Source of the DNA: Oreohelix idahoensis
Taxonomy: Eukaryota > Mollusca > Gastropoda > Stylommatophora > Oreohelicidae
Direction of reading: 5' to 3'
NCBI GenBank assembly: GCA_024509875.1
Contig: JAMPIV010004448.1
Location: forward strand, 806,001-870,000
Length of the DNA: 64,000 bases
This document shows positions 63,100 through 64,000 of this stretch, in pieces (position 1 is the first letter of the stretch; each line of letters starts with the position of its first letter). Below the pieces are notes generated by a model. The model saw only the letters and a program-made list of their open reading frames with translations. It ran no database searches and was not told where the DNA came from. Made by a program: the position numbers and the translations under genes.

Positions 63100-63860
63100 C
63101 CTGGGATCTGTAGAGAGAAGTGTGGTTTACTAATGTGTAACACATTTCCTGCCAGACCAGACAAGTGCAGGGGAGCGACCGGATTATTGAGTAAACAACC
63201 TAGGGATGACCACAGTCAGTTATCTCTGAGTTCTGATTTACCAGTTTGTTGATTGTTGGCTAAGACCGGGTAAGCGACATAACGATTTCAGGACAAGACG
63301 GGTCGGTGAATAATTATCCAAATTGAAAGAGATTACCTGTGAGGGATTAAAAAGTCGTGAGTGTAAACATAATCGATAATAGTCGGAAGCTGGCATACCA
63401 TATATGGTGACTTGTAAACAACACATTTATCTTTGCGTTTGTTACGCAGGAATTTTTCATGAGAGAAGGGAAATAGACGCATTTTGCATGTGATTGGTTT
63501 GGCATTTGAGATGTAAAAATGCAACATTTCTGATTGGAGTCTTGTCAAATAGTAGCACTCAGGACTTGGGCCCAATGTTGCCTTATAATTTAGCGCCTTG
63601 TGAGTTTACCACACTGTGAAATTCAACTCGTCTTGAAGAGAGCCGGACAAGCCAGAATAAGGAATAGGATCAGGATTCCACTTTAAAGGACCGAACAATG
63701 TGTTTGAGCATGTTCTGAATTTACACAACGACAACTTTACCTTTATTAATACGGAAAGCCCGGAATCCTGGGAACCTGAACACTAAGTCATAGTGGGAGT
63801 CTATTGTAAAGTAAAACCCCAGATCACGTGTAAGAGGCATCTTAATCAAGTTGCCGAAAC
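63100..63860 (+). repeat. Diverged interspersed repeat, copy 2
   Basis: Partner of 860-1530 in the same orientation; see that entry for the shared blocks. Class unresolved. Confidence 0.45.
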
Positions 63861-64000
63861 TATTTCACCGAGTCAGAAGCCTGAATTGCCCAAGAATTTC
63901 GGGTGAGTTGTACATATTATAATTCTATATTTTGCATTATTACCATGTGAAAGTTGCTAGTGGAATTCCAAGTCATACGAGGCTGGCGCAACCTCAGCAT

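Overview
This window is eukaryotic, repeat-dominated genomic DNA. It contains no host protein gene, rRNA or functional tRNA that I can recognise. Almost everything readable is retrotransposon, tandem repeat or decayed copies of both. The mixture of Ty3-like LTR elements with integrase upstream of reverse transcriptase (Gmr1 type), a CR1 element with an esterase ORF1, RTE-like LINEs, tRNA-derived SINEs and long GATA/TA arrays fits an invertebrate animal. A lophotrochozoan such as a mollusc is my best guess, but that is inference from element types only.

Layout. 1-8200 holds old repeats: a 1.4-kb element with 70-bp inverted arms, a 28-bp minisatellite, two LINE reverse transcriptase (RT) fragments and a LINE/SINE family with a GTTC-repeat tail. 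About 8270-19500 is a minus-strand CR1 element (F) split by a young LTR element (A, 9549-16124, TSD gtatg). 19807-33264 is a 5'-truncated LINE (G) bounded by a 71-72 bp target duplication. G is split exactly at its RT catalytic motif by LTR element B (20158-32465, TSD atgat), and B's 5' LTR was in turn hit by an RTE-like LINE (E, about 22047-26005). 33430-54138 is LTR element C (TSD tgtct). Its 5' LTR contains the complete Gmr1-like element D (35287-44869, minus strand, TSD taagt). Its gag and integrase regions contain small LINE and SINE insertions. Its 3' LTR contains a piggyBac-like TTAA element (50909-52949) that itself contains a solo D LTR (TSD ctatc). 54139-64000 is old sequence with a mirrored GATA/GATG/GGTG array, a 20-bp minisatellite in two blocks, three decayed RT fragments of one LINE family, and a diverged repeat that also occurs near the left edge.

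The most notable biology is a group of LTR elements whose single polyprotein frame ends after integrase (B, C) or after the integrase zinc domain (A). No reverse transcriptase lies anywhere between their LTRs. Only element D carries RT and RNase H, downstream of integrase and separated from gag-protease-integrase by one in-frame TAA. Because RT is 3' in this gene order, RT-less relatives could use the D type, or another autonomous partner, for reverse transcription. The exact LTR ends, equal LTR lengths, five-base target duplications, candidate primer sites and purine tracts show that the RT-less elements were integrated as complete units. Nested insertion gives a relative order: F before A; G before B before E; C before D, the TTAA element and the solo LTR.
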